Source: Dendrocalamus latiflorus (lineage: Eukaryota > Streptophyta > Magnoliopsida > Poales > Poaceae). Taken from it: a stretch of DNA of 64,000 nucleotides. Shown here piece after piece: positions 21,801 to 32,942 of this stretch. The stretch's first letter is position 1. Each line of letters starts with the position of its first letter. Made by a program: the position numbers and the translations under genes. A model generated the notes under the pieces. That model was not told where the DNA came from and did no database searches. It saw only the letters and a program-made list of their open reading frames with translations. Location: contig CM029631.1 of the NCBI GenBank assembly GCA_017311315.1, positions 11,255,910 through 11,319,909 of the forward strand, given 5' to 3'.

Positions 21801-24068
21801 GAACCATGGTGGGTGGAAGCACGCGGTGGCGGCAGACAAGCGCGGCACCGGCGGTGGCCAAGGTAAGCATCTAGCTCTAACGCAAGCGTCTTGTGCCGTA
21901 TCCGTGCCGACATGGCCTGACGGCGGCCCAGCATGCCGTCGTGCTGGGCCTCACTAGCGGTTGTCCGTGCCGACACGGCACAACCCGGCAAGCTCGCCAT
22001 GCCATGGTGCCGTGCCCGAGGCCCAGCATGCCCGTGCTGTGCCACACGGCACGGCCCAACTCCAACTATCCCTAATCAAGTGTCATTCCCCAGCTTTCTG
22101 ATCTAATATAATAATGCATTCTTTTATATGCTCCATGACTAATCTTGCTCTCCAGAAAGCTACTGCTTGGGCTCTCACTCTTGCTCCCCTCACGCTGCCT
22201 CCATGATTATGTCTTGTGTTGCTCATGGCACACTTGTGAGTGGTGTGTGCGTGCATTAGTCTATGGCACGCCTCAGCATTCCATCAACTAAACCTAGACT
22301 CTAGATTAGCGCCATGGAAGCACAATGATTTGTACTGGTCAGTAAAATGTACCCACACTTGGCAAGAATCATTGGTACTGTGTGTTTAGGACCCATCAGC
22401 CTCGTTTGGATGCATTCTTTAAATTCATTGTTTGTTCTTGGCATAGTTCCAGTTCTGTAGCACCTTTTACTGTAGCTTAACTATACGCAGCAAATTCACT
22501 AATAATTCATTTCATTGTTGTGTACTTATAGCTAAGTGCCATTTTCATTTAGCTGTTTCAATCAGATTAAGTTTTGTTTGCATTATAGGACGAAAAGAGA
22601 GTCAGTTATTGGAGAAATATTAATAATGGTATTTGAAACACTGAACACTGCTAGATGCTAATTGGACTATTACTCTCGCAAAAAAAAAATGCAGTTCTGC
22701 AGAGCAGTGAGCACGCCGAAGCCGCAGCCGTACCGAGGTGGTAGCAAGACGGTGGGCCGGTGGCTCAAGGATAGGAAGGAGAAGAAGAAAGAGGAGACGA
22801 GGGCGCACAATGCGCAGGTCCACGCCGCTGTGTCCGTGGCAGCTGTGGCCGCTGCGGTCGCTGCTGTGGCTGCCGCCACCGCAGCGGCCTCAGGGTCCGG
22901 CAAGGATGACCGCGCTGCCCGCACCGACATGGCGGTGGCGTCTGCAGCCACGCTTGTCGCTGCGCAGTGTGTTGAGGCTGCAGAGTCCATGGGAGCTGAG
23001 CGTGAGCATTTGGCCGCCGTCATTGGCTCTGCGGTCAATGTCAGGACGCCTGGGGACATTGTTACCATCACAGCTGCTGCTGCTACTGGTTTGCCATTTC
23101 AGCCAATTCTATACATTTTTTTTTGTTAAGAATGGTATCAGTGAGACATAAATATAATTGCATTTCATTTCTTGATTTGCAGCGTTGAGAGGTGCGGCGA
23201 CGCTGAAGGCGAGGGTGCTCAAGGATGTGTGGAACGTTGCCGCAGTGATCCCCGTGGAGAAAGGCACCATGGAAGGAGGAGGAGGTCATCACCACAATCA
23301 TAAGCACAATACCCAGAAGCAGCATCACAGGGAGCTGGACAGCAACACCAGCAGCAGTTTCAGTGATGACCTCGTGCTCGAGGAGGAGAACAACTTCCTG
23401 GGCATCTGCAGCCAAGAATTGCTCGCCCGCGGCACCGAGCTCCTCAAGCGCACCCGCAAAGGTACCGTTCGATGATCTCTGCGGTTTTCATTCGATGATA
23501 ATCAATATTGCGCCGTGTACTGAATACTGATGCTGCTTGTGTGCAGGAGCTTTACATTGGAAGGTTGTCTCAGTGTACATCAACCGGATGGGCGTGGTAT
23601 ATTTGCTTATGTTCTTCTTGAGTTGTCGTAATTTTGTTAGCTAGTGTGTGAAAAATTCTAATTCTCAGTAATTTATGTCATTGTTGCAGGTGATGCTCAA
23701 GATGAAGAGCCGGCATATTGCAGGGACCATCACCAAGAAGAAGAAAAGTAAGTGTGCAAAGTACAAACAAGCCATAGCCAGTTAGCCATGGCTAGCTGTA
23801 TGCCTTGTCAGTGTCCTAACTATCGGTGACAACCGATGTTGGCCCATGCCATGGTGCAGGCGCGGTGGTAGACGTGTGCAGGGACATCGTGGCGTGGCCA
23901 GGCCGGCACTTGCTGGAGGGAGGAGAGCACCGCCGTTACTTTGGCCTCCGCACAGCGGAGAACCGGGTGATCGAGTTCGAATGCGCGAGCCAGAGGGAGT
24001 ATGAGATGTGGACCAAGGGCGTGGCGCGCCTCCTCAGCATCGTCGACAGTCGGAAGCGCTTCATGTGA
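15883..24068 (+). CDS. VAN3-binding protein / FORKED-like protein (DUF828 plus PH-like domain)
   Basis: Seven exons join in frame: 15883-16167, 16849-16962, 22695-23088, 23183-23461, 23547-23596, 23690-23747 and 23860-24068. All six introns are GT-AG. The product is 462 residues. Family hallmarks are EFLSRSWS (26-33), SGRLSHSSGPLNG (about 103-115), the KTVGRWLKDRKEKKKEE motif (about 150-166) followed by an Ala/Val-rich helix, and a C-terminal PH-like domain (about 345-460) with ALHWKVVSVYINR, VMLKMKSRHIAG and EYEMWTKGVARLL. Known relatives bind the ARF-GAP VAN3/SCARFACE at the trans-Golgi network and help polarise PIN1 and set leaf-vein continuity; that role here is inferred from the family. 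The first ATG after the TATA-led leader was chosen. Oddities: intron 2 is 5732 nt and holds a hAT transposon, and a 24-bp repeat starts at the stop codon. Confidence 0.93.
16963..18775 (+). other. Intron 2, left part, without recognised element
   Basis: T-rich intronic sequence typical of grass introns. Short frames (for example 17830-18282) lack coding bias. No gene or element ends were identified. Confidence 0.5.
19030..19330 (+). repeat. 158-bp tandem duplication in the hAT 5' region
   Basis: GAGACAAAGGCA starts at 19041 and 19199, and CAGATCTGGGCC at 19151 and 19309, both 158 apart. Each unit also contains GAGGAGAGGGGAGGG and a CATCGTCAT word. It lies upstream of the transposase remnant. 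Confidence 0.85.
19560..21297 (+). pseudogene. hAT transposase pseudogene
   Basis: The frame is broken by stops and shifts into pieces at 19801-20022, 20102-20455 and 20869-21297. The first pieces match the RNase H-like catalytic part (LTSDIWAF; an ITLDNASAN-like stretch read in a shifted frame; MKVMWNSTYIML). The last piece, 142 codons, is the hAT C-terminal dimerisation region, with FEWWRDN, FPVLYHFARDVLLVPVS, SFEATFSMVERII and the terminal LTCLKDW motif. The dimerisation region is the best preserved. Stops between pieces mean it cannot make active transposase. Confidence 0.9.
22075..22694 (+). other. Intron 2, right part
   Basis: Intronic sequence without recognised elements. It ends in an A-run and GCAG at 22691-22694, the acceptor for exon 3. 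Confidence 0.6.
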
Positions 24069-24069
24069 C

Positions 24070-24151
24070 GCCGTTTGCCAGGATGCTGCCGACGCCGTCT
24101 GCCAGGATGCTGCCGACGCCGTCTGCCAGGATCCTGCCGACGCCGTCCAGG
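24070..24151 (+). repeat. 24-bp minisatellite at the start of the 3' UTR
   Basis: Three tandem units of the GCCGTYTGCCAGGATSCTGC type follow the TGA stop (24066-24068) almost immediately. Because 24 is divisible by three, each unit keeps all frames. In a shifted frame it reads as repeated DAVCQDAA. It probably arose by slippage in the 3' UTR. Confidence 0.85.
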
Positions 24152-24902
24152 CCGGAATCAACCAACCGGGCAACATGGGCATTGGCAATGACATTGGGTG
24201 CGCCGGTGCAAGCTGTGGATCATATAGCTAGGGCTCCTGTCAATGTTGCTGTTAGAGCAGAAACTGAAGTAAAGATGGTGTGTGTGTGTGTGTGCCTGTA
24301 TTTATGCGGGGAATGGATGCATGGGGTTCCATCCCTCATGGTAAGAGAAGATAGGCTGGGGTAGTAGAGGTGACCTTTGTACTGTGTTGTTCTGTCTTCT
24401 GTAAGTTTTGTTTCTTTTTGTTTTTAACTTGGGGGTGTGTCAATGGCAATACAAACAAGAATCCGCATCTGTAATTTGTGGTTGCTGCAGGAAATCACAA
24501 GTGCTTTGCTCTGATGTTAATTAGCTCTTGTGTTAGATCTCGTCTTTGATTGTTCCAAGTTCTATCCTAACTGAATGCTCAGATTTCACTGCCCAAGAAA
24601 ATAAGAGGGGTGAGATGCTCTTTTGCAGTGCTGCTTTTAGTATACTTCTGTTATATGATGTTGCTTTTAGAATTGTAAATTTACTCCTAATTAGTCATTT
24701 TCATGTCTATGTGATCTAATAACTCTGGAAAAGAAAGCACACGACAGTGTCACTTTACCAGGTACAAGTCACTACAGCATTGTTGTAGGACAGAATCTTT
24801 GACTGTGGAGTTGACAGCAAAAGCTGGCTTGCCATTGTCACCTTAACATCATCGGGCCCTTTTGCCTACCTGTGGAACTGTTCGTGAACATGGCATTGTA
24901 GC
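24152..24902 (+). other. 3' UTR and downstream flank of the FORKED-like gene
   Basis: It contains a (GT)n stretch at 24277-24294 and T-rich sequence near 24400-24430 that suits a transcript end. The poly(A) site cannot be placed exactly. No further gene is seen. Confidence 0.45.
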
Positions 24903-25234
24903 TTTTTTTTAAAAAAATGATCTTTGTACGTTCATCTTTACAAATCTAGTTTCTTCTCTAAACACAGCTGCTGTGATAGGTGATCCGTGTCGCCTATCTC
25001 ACTATAGTAGCTCGGCAAATTGCCTCGGCAAGCGAGTTGCTCAGCATGAGCCGCTCGGTAGGTAATTAAATAGTATTAATTAATTACAATTAGCACTAAG
25101 TAATCGATATATTCATGATTAGCAGTGGCCCGCATACATACCGAACTCACCCAGCTCAGTGTGTCTTGGTCAAGCTTAATGAGAGAGCTAGATTTGTAAA
25201 AACAAATGTTCAAAGCTAAATTTAAAAAAATGGT
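24903..25234. mobile_element. MITE-like element with long imperfect TIRs
   Basis: TTTAAAAAAATGATCTTTG..TTTACAAATCTAG at the left is mirrored by CTAGATTTGTAAA..AAATTTAAAAAAATGG at the right, over about 45 bp. The interior has CTCGGCAAATTGCCTCGGC. An element with similarly built TIRs lies at 50524-50861. Target duplication not resolved. Confidence 0.5.
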
Positions 25235-25282
25235 TAGTGCCAGATGTGTGTATAGTTCCTACCTGTCTAGATTCTAGATTAA

Positions 25283-25578
25283 GGAACTATTCATATTGGT
25301 TTCTGCTTCCAGAAGTAGAAACCAATACGAACACTTCAGTTTCTATAAATCGCTTCTATTCATCAGCCACTACTTTTCGCTTTCACATAATGTAACGTAC
25401 TTTGTATTTTATTATATCACAATTTCGTAAGTCGTATGCCCGTCCGAATATTGTACTGCTTTTTGTTACACCGTTTTTCTTACATAATGCAATATTATTC
25501 ATTAGTTGTTTCTATCAGCCGCTACTATTTATTAACCGCAACTAAAATCTATATACAAAAGCCAATATAAACAGGGCC
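25283..25578. mobile_element. Tourist-type MITE
   Basis: The ends are GGAACTATTCATATTGGTTT and AAAGCCAATATAAACAGGGC(C), which are complementary with a few changes. TAA flanks both sides (25280-25282 and 25579-25581). It is 296 bp and non-coding. Confidence 0.75.
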
Positions 25579-25913
25579 TAAAGAACAACAAGCGGCGTCA
25601 GGACCTAGACCAAACTTGTTTGTTGCTTCTTTGAATTGCTGGGGCCCTTTTCTGCTCCGGATGCAGATGATTGCTTTGTTTGTATGGGTGTCCATTGCCT
25701 TGCATCTACAGGATGTGAGGAGTGTGTGTCGCTAGAGGATTGTTCTCCCCCAACTGTAGGAGGATTCAAGAATTCCAGGACCAGCATAAAAGCTGTTGGA
25801 CAGTTTGGTGTCTACAGGACCACACATTCTTGAATGCCGTTGATGCCTGTTGCTGTCTGTCTTGGTGAGTGAAAGAATTTTATGTTTCAGATGATAGAAT
25901 TATAGGTATAGAA
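25579..25913. other. Intergenic spacer, no gene seen
   Basis: Short overlapping frames only. TAGAA at 25909-25913 is the left target duplication of the solo LTR. Confidence 0.4.
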
Positions 25914-28900
25914 TGAAAAGCCCCAAAAATTCAAAACCGAAATTTAATTTGATTTTTGCTGAATTTTGGGTGATTTTCTGAAAACTTTCCTTTTCGGGAA
26001 AGTTTTCCCCTTGCGCCGCTTTCCTTTTCGGGCGACGCCGCCTCCCCTCTCCTCCGGCGCCTCGCCCGTTTCCGCTTTCCTCCTCTCTCGCGCGCCTCTG
26101 CGCCCGCGCCAGCCGTGGACGCCGCCTCCCTCCCCGTCTCTCTCTTTCCCCGGCGCCCTCCCGCTTTTCCCCGCCCGTTGGCGCCCCGCTCCCTCTCCGC
26201 CTTCTCCTCGCGCACGCGCTGCGCGCTGCACGCCGTGCTCACCTGCGCCCGCACCGCCTTTGCGCCGCGCCTCGGATTCCTCCGCGCCCGCGCCCCCGAC
26301 AGCCTCGTCCGAAGTCGTGGACGCCCTCGTGCCACGTCGCCGCCGCTGCTCCGGTCCTACCTAGCAGTCGCCGCGCCTCCCTCTCCCGCGCGCGGACACT
26401 CCCCAGCTCGCGCCCAACCTCACCTGCTCCCGTCTCGTCGCCTTTAAGCCGCTACAGCACCCCCGTCATCCCCCCTCTCTGCGCGGAGGAGACGCTCCAC
26501 CCACTCCCCTGTTCTCCTGTCGACTCCGCGCTGCACCCGTTGCCTTCTCCCCGAAGCTCCACCTCCCTCGCACGGGTATAAAATTCCGCTCCCTCAGCTC
26601 CCCCTTTCTCCTTTGCTTCCCGAGCAACACCACTGCCCCATTTGCCTCCTGTCACCCCAGAGCACCTCCCCGTGCAACTAATCGAACTACCGTCGCCCGT
26701 AGCTCCGCCACCATCCTCCCCTACGCCGGCGACCCCGTACAGCGGATCTTCCCCTCCCCTGCTCCATTTCTCGATTGCATTCGCCGAGAGCATCACCAAC
26801 CCCTACTAATCATCATGCTACTCTCGTTTGGCCAGGAGAATCCTCGAGGAGCTCTGGCACCGACGACCCTCTCCGGCCGCCGCACCCTCTCCGTGGCCAG
26901 CTCACACCGCAGCCTCCCAGCTCCCACCGCTGCTGCCAATGTGAGCACCCCGACCCCTGTCCGTGTCATCACCGTTGATTGGCCCCTCTCGCCGCCGGCA
27001 ACCCCCCCTCCGCCACAAAATACCCGAGACGCCCCAGCTGCCTCCCTATCTCTCCGTTGATCTCCTCAAATTCTAATTAGCCAAAATGGGTTCCCCAGCT
27101 TAAACCCTACCCGGTGGTACCCTCAGTTGCCGTCGGGAGCCTTTGCAGTCGCCGGAGAGCGGAGGCGCCACCGTCTCCGTCTCTCTGCTGCTCGCGCCCG
27201 ACTGGAGGAAGACGACGACGACGTGGCGCTATCACCGCCGTCTCTCCCCTCTGGCGTTTCTTAACCACAGCCCTCCGATCTCCCGTACCGTTTCGACCGC
27301 TCCCTCTAATCCCATTCGTCGGATCATCATAAACACCGCCATCCACCTCCGTCGGATCTCCCCACCGTACCGCTTCGCCCGTCTCATCTCAGCCGCCCGC
27401 GCCGATCGTTGCCATCTCGCCTGGACCGTCCGATCGCCGCCCGCTCCCTCGCCATCCGCTCCGTCCGCCCGCACCACGCGTCGGCCATCCAAGCCCCGGG
27501 ACGCGCGCGCTGCTGGGCCGTCTCCCTCGGCCCGCTCCGCTCCTGTGCGCGCGCGCACGCACCTGGGCCGCGCTGGCCGTTTCCCCGGCCGGGCTACACT
27601 GTTGCACCGGGCCGGCCTTCTACTGTTCATTGGATTTTCCAGCAATTTCCCAATTTCTAAAATCCAAAAAAATCCAAATAAATCCTAGAAAATCACAAAA
27701 ATTCCCAAATTTCACCACTTTGCTCCAAATAATATCCTGGACCCATTTTTGGCCTCCACTTCCACAATTTCATCCCAGATAAATTCCTAAAATTCCATTT
27801 GAAGGATTTATGCATTTTACTCCTTTTTCAAATAGTTTATTTTTCCTCGCTTGATTAGTCTCAAGCTGGATTTAATTTATTTTATGTGTTTGTGCTAGTT
27901 TCGAAGTTCCCAGAAGTTCAAGGGCAGTCGCAGGACCAAGGTGCTTCTACGTTCGAGCTAGCCGAGATCGTCCAACTTTACGGCAAGTCCCAAATCCTTT
28001 GATCATGTTGTATCCCATGCCATTTAATTATGTTATTATGCTATTTGCAATATGCTAATTGTGAAATGTTAGCTTAAAGTAAAATAAAATGTTTAGAATG
28101 ACTTGTTATGTAGTTAAACCTACCACCGACAAATGCCCTGTTAAATTTGTTGCCATGCCTTTGAAACCCTAGAATTAATTATTTGATAATCTAGACAATT
28201 GTAGGATATTATTATTATCATGCAAAGTGTTACACTAATAAGGTTGTGGCTGTGGGCCAATAGAATTTGGAAAACCCGACTCTAAGGTAGGGTGGTATGG
28301 GACACCGTAACTTAGAGCGGAGAGTGCCGGCGTGCACAAGGTAGGGTAAGGGTTGGGGAACCGCGAGACGGTCTTTGCCCATCTTGTTACCCTTGGTTTG
28401 GAGTAGGGTAAGAGTGAGTGGGAAACCGCGAGACGGTCTACGCCCACCGCTTACCTTAGGATGGGTCGCGGGCCTGGCGAGGTTGCGGACCATGTGAAAA
28501 TATAAGGACTGAAACCCTTACGCTGAGCAAATGTCACAGTGATCGCTCAACCACAAGAGTTGACTCGTAGCTGCTCAACTCGATTGAAACTCTACAGGAG
28601 GTTTAGCAGTGAGGTTAGGCAAGCCGTGTTGTGGGTGCCTAACAACGGTAGAGTTCACTCGAAGCGGACACCGTCATCTCTTGTGTGTGTGTGTGTATGA
28701 GCCAGACCCGAGTGAATTCTACCGAGTAGAGCCTATATAAAGAGTTGAGCAGTGAAACGACCTGGCTTTCTTAACTCTGTCGCGGGAGTTAAGGGATCAT
28801 GTGGGTAAAGCTGAGCGAACTCTGCAGAGTCAAATAAATGGTATTCGAATACGCCGTGCTCCCGGTTAATGGAGTTGTGTCACTTGGGTGATTCCAGCAT

Positions 28901-29469
28901 CGAAGCTTAAGTAGTTTTGTACATGTTTTAACTTGATTAGTTGGTTAATTGAATTTTCATGAAAACCCCCTAAGATCTTGAGAAGTAGTTTTGGGTCCTT
29001 TTTATTAAAATGTTTGCAAATAAAACTGCATCCACTCAAAGTTAATAAACCAAATATACTCCCTTCCATTGTTAATCCGTGCATATAGTAAGATAGAGTC
29101 CCTTTGGGGCTTGCTGAGCCGGTTGTTTGGCTCACGGCTTGCTTAATCCACTCTTTAGAGGATCAAGACTCTGGTGAAGGTCTCCCCGTCGAGGACGTCC
29201 CTGAGGATTTCTTCGTCGATGAGGATCCGTGGCTTTAGGTTTTCGCCGCGCTCAAAGCAGATTCTGGAAGTCTTTTGTATTGTAAATATACTTTAGGCTT
29301 GCACGCCCCGCTGTCAAAAACTGGATGTTATTCCATATGTGAAATATATGCTGGACTTTTGTTGTAAGCATGCAATGGTATACTTTTGCGCGACACTCCA
29401 TAACTGTTCATGCGTGAATAGTTGCGGAATGCCGTGTCCGTACGCGCCCCTGAAAATGGGGGCGTTACA
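25914..29469 (+). mobile_element. Large solo LTR of a Ty3/gypsy-type element (3556 bp)
   Basis: It begins TGAAAAGCCCC and ends GGGGGCGTTACA (TG...CA with GCCCC/GGGGGC complementarity). It is flanked by perfect 5-bp copies of TAGAA (25909-25913 and 29470-29474). GGTATAAAATTCCG near 26574 is a likely TATA box. The GC-rich block 26000-27600 holds several long overlapping frames on both strands with no domain. AAACCGCGAGACGGTCT-like words occur twice (about 28358 and 28423). No internal gag or pol sequence is present, so this is a recombination product of a very long-LTR family. The + orientation is inferred from the TATA box. Confidence 0.85.
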
Positions 29470-29474
29470 TAGAA

Positions 29475-30790
29475 ATCATAATGCTAGAACAATGAAGTAT
29501 GGAACACTTCAAAGTTCAGGCAGACTGAAATCTTTTTACAGGGAAGATTAGCGCAAGTAAGTTTAGTAGATAAGCTGGTGTAAACATGGACTGCAAAATG
29601 TTAGGACATGGAATTATGTGAACTGTGAAGTGCTTTTCCATGCTCGAGATTGGCGACTAAAGATCCTGTCTTTTCTCTTTTCTGTTTCCGTGAGCCAAAA
29701 TGGCGAATCCAATGCAATCTCAGGCTTTGACAATGTGGGTTTAGGCAGCGAATGCAAAAGGAAAAGGGGGGGCGCCTCTCTTTACGAAAAGAAAAGCTGC
29801 AAGATCACAAGAAGAAAAACCAGTTAATTGCTACTCCCTTGGTCCTTGCTTTGCATAAACATGAAACCAAACTGCAGTACATTCAGTGCCTTCTCACACT
29901 CTACTCATCCTTGAACATTGATGTTCTCGTCGAGCTCAGAAAAACAAGAATGGAGCCAAAACGACAAATACAAACACACACGAATTTCAGCATTCGGAAA
30001 TTAAAATTAGTGCGAGGGACAGGTCAGTTCGGGCAGTCATTCAGATGATCAGATCAGCAGATGCTACTGCCCCTGCTGCTTCTTTTGGTAAACGTGATTG
30101 GATGACGAGTCCTGCTCGGCTGCTCCTGTAAAGCGAAAGCCTTTTGTTATAACTTTGGACTCTGGCCGTATGCCTAGGTCCAATCGGGCTGAACACAACT
30201 AAGCCCACGGAGCAACGGAGCAATAACCTTATAAGTGGTATTGGGTCTTCTCCCCCCAAAAGACTAGTCCAATGAATAGGAGTTTCCTCACAATTATAAG
30301 TTGTACTTGCTTCTCTCCCACGATCTATATGGGACTATTCCTAACACCTTTGGCACTTGCATCGCCACTCTCACTAGCTACTACTGCCAGCTAGGCACCT
30401 AGAGTAGAACAGAGCAGGTGAAGTTACTGTTCATTTTAGTTCAAAAAAGCTACTGCTCATTTTTTTTATATAGTTCCTTTCACTCGATAACAAACCAAAA
30501 AAAAACTGCGTGTGATAAAGTTGGTTTTGGGAACAGCAAGACATGTGGAAGAACTACGTGTTGGAACTTGGGCATCGTCGTCGTGCTCGAGAGACGGCGG
30601 CGGCTTTCCCGTGCAGATTGGAGGCTCTTTCGGTTGATTTTCTCCGTGTGTATTCTATCGCCGTCCTAAATTGTACTTAAGCGTTGCTTATCATATTGAT
30701 CCCAAGTGCTTATTTTGTCGGACAGTACACATTCATGTGACTAGCGTAAGAGAAAGAGGTACTATAGTACCTTTTTAAAAATTATTTTTC
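29475..30790. other. Intergenic, no gene supported
   Basis: Frames of 60-98 codons at 29618-30669 lack domains and coding bias. CTTCTCCCCCCAAAAGAC near 30248 resembles the 3' part of dispersed grass repeats but borders could not be set. Confidence 0.4.
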
Positions 30791-30792
30791 TA

Positions 30793-31218
30793 CGCCCTCC
30801 ATTTCACAATATTAATATGGCATGCATACCTAGAAAATACAAAATTTAACTAATATTTAATAAAATAACATCATATTTGTCTCTATTAAAGAAAGTATGA
30901 TCAAATTATATTAAATTGTGTGCCTCGTAGATATGAATATTACTTAAATTTTATGTCTCATAGATATGCGCATCAGACTAATGTTGGCTGGGTTCTTTTG
31001 GACTTCATGCTTATGTCTTTTGGTTTTTTCTACAGTGGTATGTATTTTTACGGTGGGGTCTATAAGTCGATTGTAGTAGATATTATACCGACTTCAGCTG
31101 TACTGGTCAAAATCGAATACAACCGACTTTTTCTCCATACTCTCTTTCGTGAATAGGCAGAATTCAAAAGTCATAAGCCACTGATCAAAAGAATCCATCC
31201 ATGATAAAACGGAGGGAG
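30793..31218. mobile_element. Stowaway-type MITE with a second MITE nested inside
   Basis: The ends are CGCCCTCCATTTCAC and AAAACGGAGGGAG, flanked by TA (30791-30792 and 31219-31220). The interior is interrupted at 30990-31195 by another inverted-repeat element, which explains the unusual 426-bp length. Confidence 0.7.
30990..31195. mobile_element. Nested MITE, family 2
   Basis: The left GGGTTCTTTTGG..GCTTATG is complementary to the right CATAAGCC..CAAAAGAATCC. Related pieces occur near 45053-45292, 54060-54130 and 55475-55620. The target duplication is unclear. Confidence 0.5.
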
Positions 31219-31220
31219 TA

Positions 31221-32617
31221 GTACTTTATGTAGACTACCCCTTCCTTAACTCTTATTCATTCTCTTTCGTTTGTCCAATTAGACATTGACGCCATCGTCG
31301 ATGTGAAATTGTGACCTTCATCTAGTTGAAGCATTTTCCTTTTCTCCTTAGGAGGACATGGCCAGCCAGCTAGACCGGGCTAGGCTGAGTTCGATTCGGT
31401 GCACGGCCCACTCTGGTGGTCGGACCGGCCTACAGTCAGTGAGCAAGTACCACGGGCCAGGCCAATTTGATGCCCATTAGCGAATGGTGTGGGCCAAATT
31501 CACTATGTAATTCCTACTTTGTACATTAGGATTTATCCGAGCATACATGGGCCTTATCGGGCCTCCATTGCCACGATTCCCCCAGAAATCTTTTGCATCT
31601 TGCTGTCAGAAGAAACATGCATTTTTCAGTAGCATCTCACTAATCTGATGCAGTCATGCAGATATGGCAACAGACCAAGTGCAGCAAGAATTACTTTGAG
31701 ATACCTGACTACCTGAGTTAACTACTTCTTTGTGCAAGCTTATTGTACATATATACATACATGTAGCTAGTTGGGGAGAAAATCAAAAGACGAAAGGAAA
31801 TTTTAAGGAAGTTCTTTGAACAAGTAGCCAGGAATTCTTTGTTTCGAGTAGAACGGTCGGTCGAGTGTAGTTAACTATATATGCAACAGACATAATGCAT
31901 AATATATCGCATAACCCAAATGCCAGGGTGTAGTAGATATTGACCTAGTGACTTTTATTCTCCAATAGAACAGCTCACACCAAAATTCTTTTGAGTTCAA
32001 CCTAGTCTGCCTTCACTATTCAGTCATTGTTCCTCACAAGTCTACATTCTCCAGTGAAATTTCACTTTACTATTCTGTAATTTCTTTTTGTGAGTCTCAA
32101 TTAAAGTTGAACAAAAGGAGACCAAGGTAGTTTTAAGAGTATTTCGACATAGTTTTTTTTATTTTATTTCGACATAACTTAATTTGGGACACATCCACAC
32201 GAGGATCATAGCTCTTTGCGTGGTCAATGGATGCAATGTGACCTCTCGTGCAACAACAGCGATAACAATGATATATAAATGTCGACATGGCACCGCAAGA
32301 TATCGCATAATCATTGTCCGCACACCATTGACTTGAGTGTAAAGGGGATAAAAAGAGAGAAAAAGAAAACAAAAAAGACAACGACGGTTTGGGATGAAGC
32401 CAACTTATTAGCCAAGGTATGGAGAAAAGGCAGCAAAGCCGGCAACCTTTTGGAGCCCAATACAATCGCATGGCCGGCACTCCACTCCAGCGAGGTCAAG
32501 ACGGCGAGGAGATCGGCATAGATCATCATGAGAGAAATGGCTCCAAACTTTGCATGATGGGATGGGCAAGGAAGGAAGAGGATACATATATATTCTCATG
32601 CGTCCTCTGTGAAAGTT
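31221..32617. other. Intergenic, no gene seen
   Basis: A GGGCCAGGCC-rich patch lies at 31360-31500; the rest is AT-rich. No domain-bearing frame was found. Confidence 0.4.

Positions 32618-32665
<48 letters not shown>
32618..32665. repeat. (CA)n microsatellite, about 48 bp
   Basis: An uninterrupted CA run. It lies about 1.7 kb downstream of the first MIR167 hairpin on that gene's strand. Confidence 0.95.
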
Positions 32666-32668
<3 letters not shown>

Positions 32669-32895
32669 TGATGCATATATTGATGGAAAGGACAAGCTTG
32701 TGGGCATCTTGTAACAAACCTGCCATAGCTTACAAAATCACAATAAAGGAGGGCTTGGAGCTATGCATGCATGTGTGGCCCATGAATCTTCCAAAGGACC
32801 ATACAAGGTGGCAAATGTACTTCGATAGCCATGGCATAAGGGTGGGGAGGGAAGGTGGTGCTGGTTAGAGATGCCAACAAAAAGTTGCAACTAAT

Positions 32896-32896
<1 letters not shown>

Positions 32897-32940
<44 letters not shown>
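32897..32940. repeat. (AG)n microsatellite, 44 bp
   Basis: An uninterrupted AG run. Confidence 0.95.

Positions 32941-32942
<2 letters not shown>

Larger units (their letters stand above)
18776..22074 (+). mobile_element. Degenerate hAT transposon inside intron 2
   Basis: The right end reads TATCCCTA with GGCACGGC-type subterminal words (about 21893-22060). The left end near 18822-18940 carries the same words inverted (GGGCCGGCACGGCCCG at 18922-18937). Between them lies a broken transposase gene in the same direction as the host gene. The left boundary and target duplication could not be fixed. The subterminal GGC(A/C)CGG clusters are typical of large plant hAT families. Confidence 0.75.

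Noticed and set aside
22670..23151. Alternative frames on both strands over exon 3 of the FORKED-like gene
   Set aside because: They are shadows of an Ala-rich GC-rich exon whose true frame is fixed by splice phases and family motifs.
25931..27688. Several frames above 100 codons on both strands
   Set aside because: They fall within the solo LTR, overlap each other on opposite strands and match no domain.
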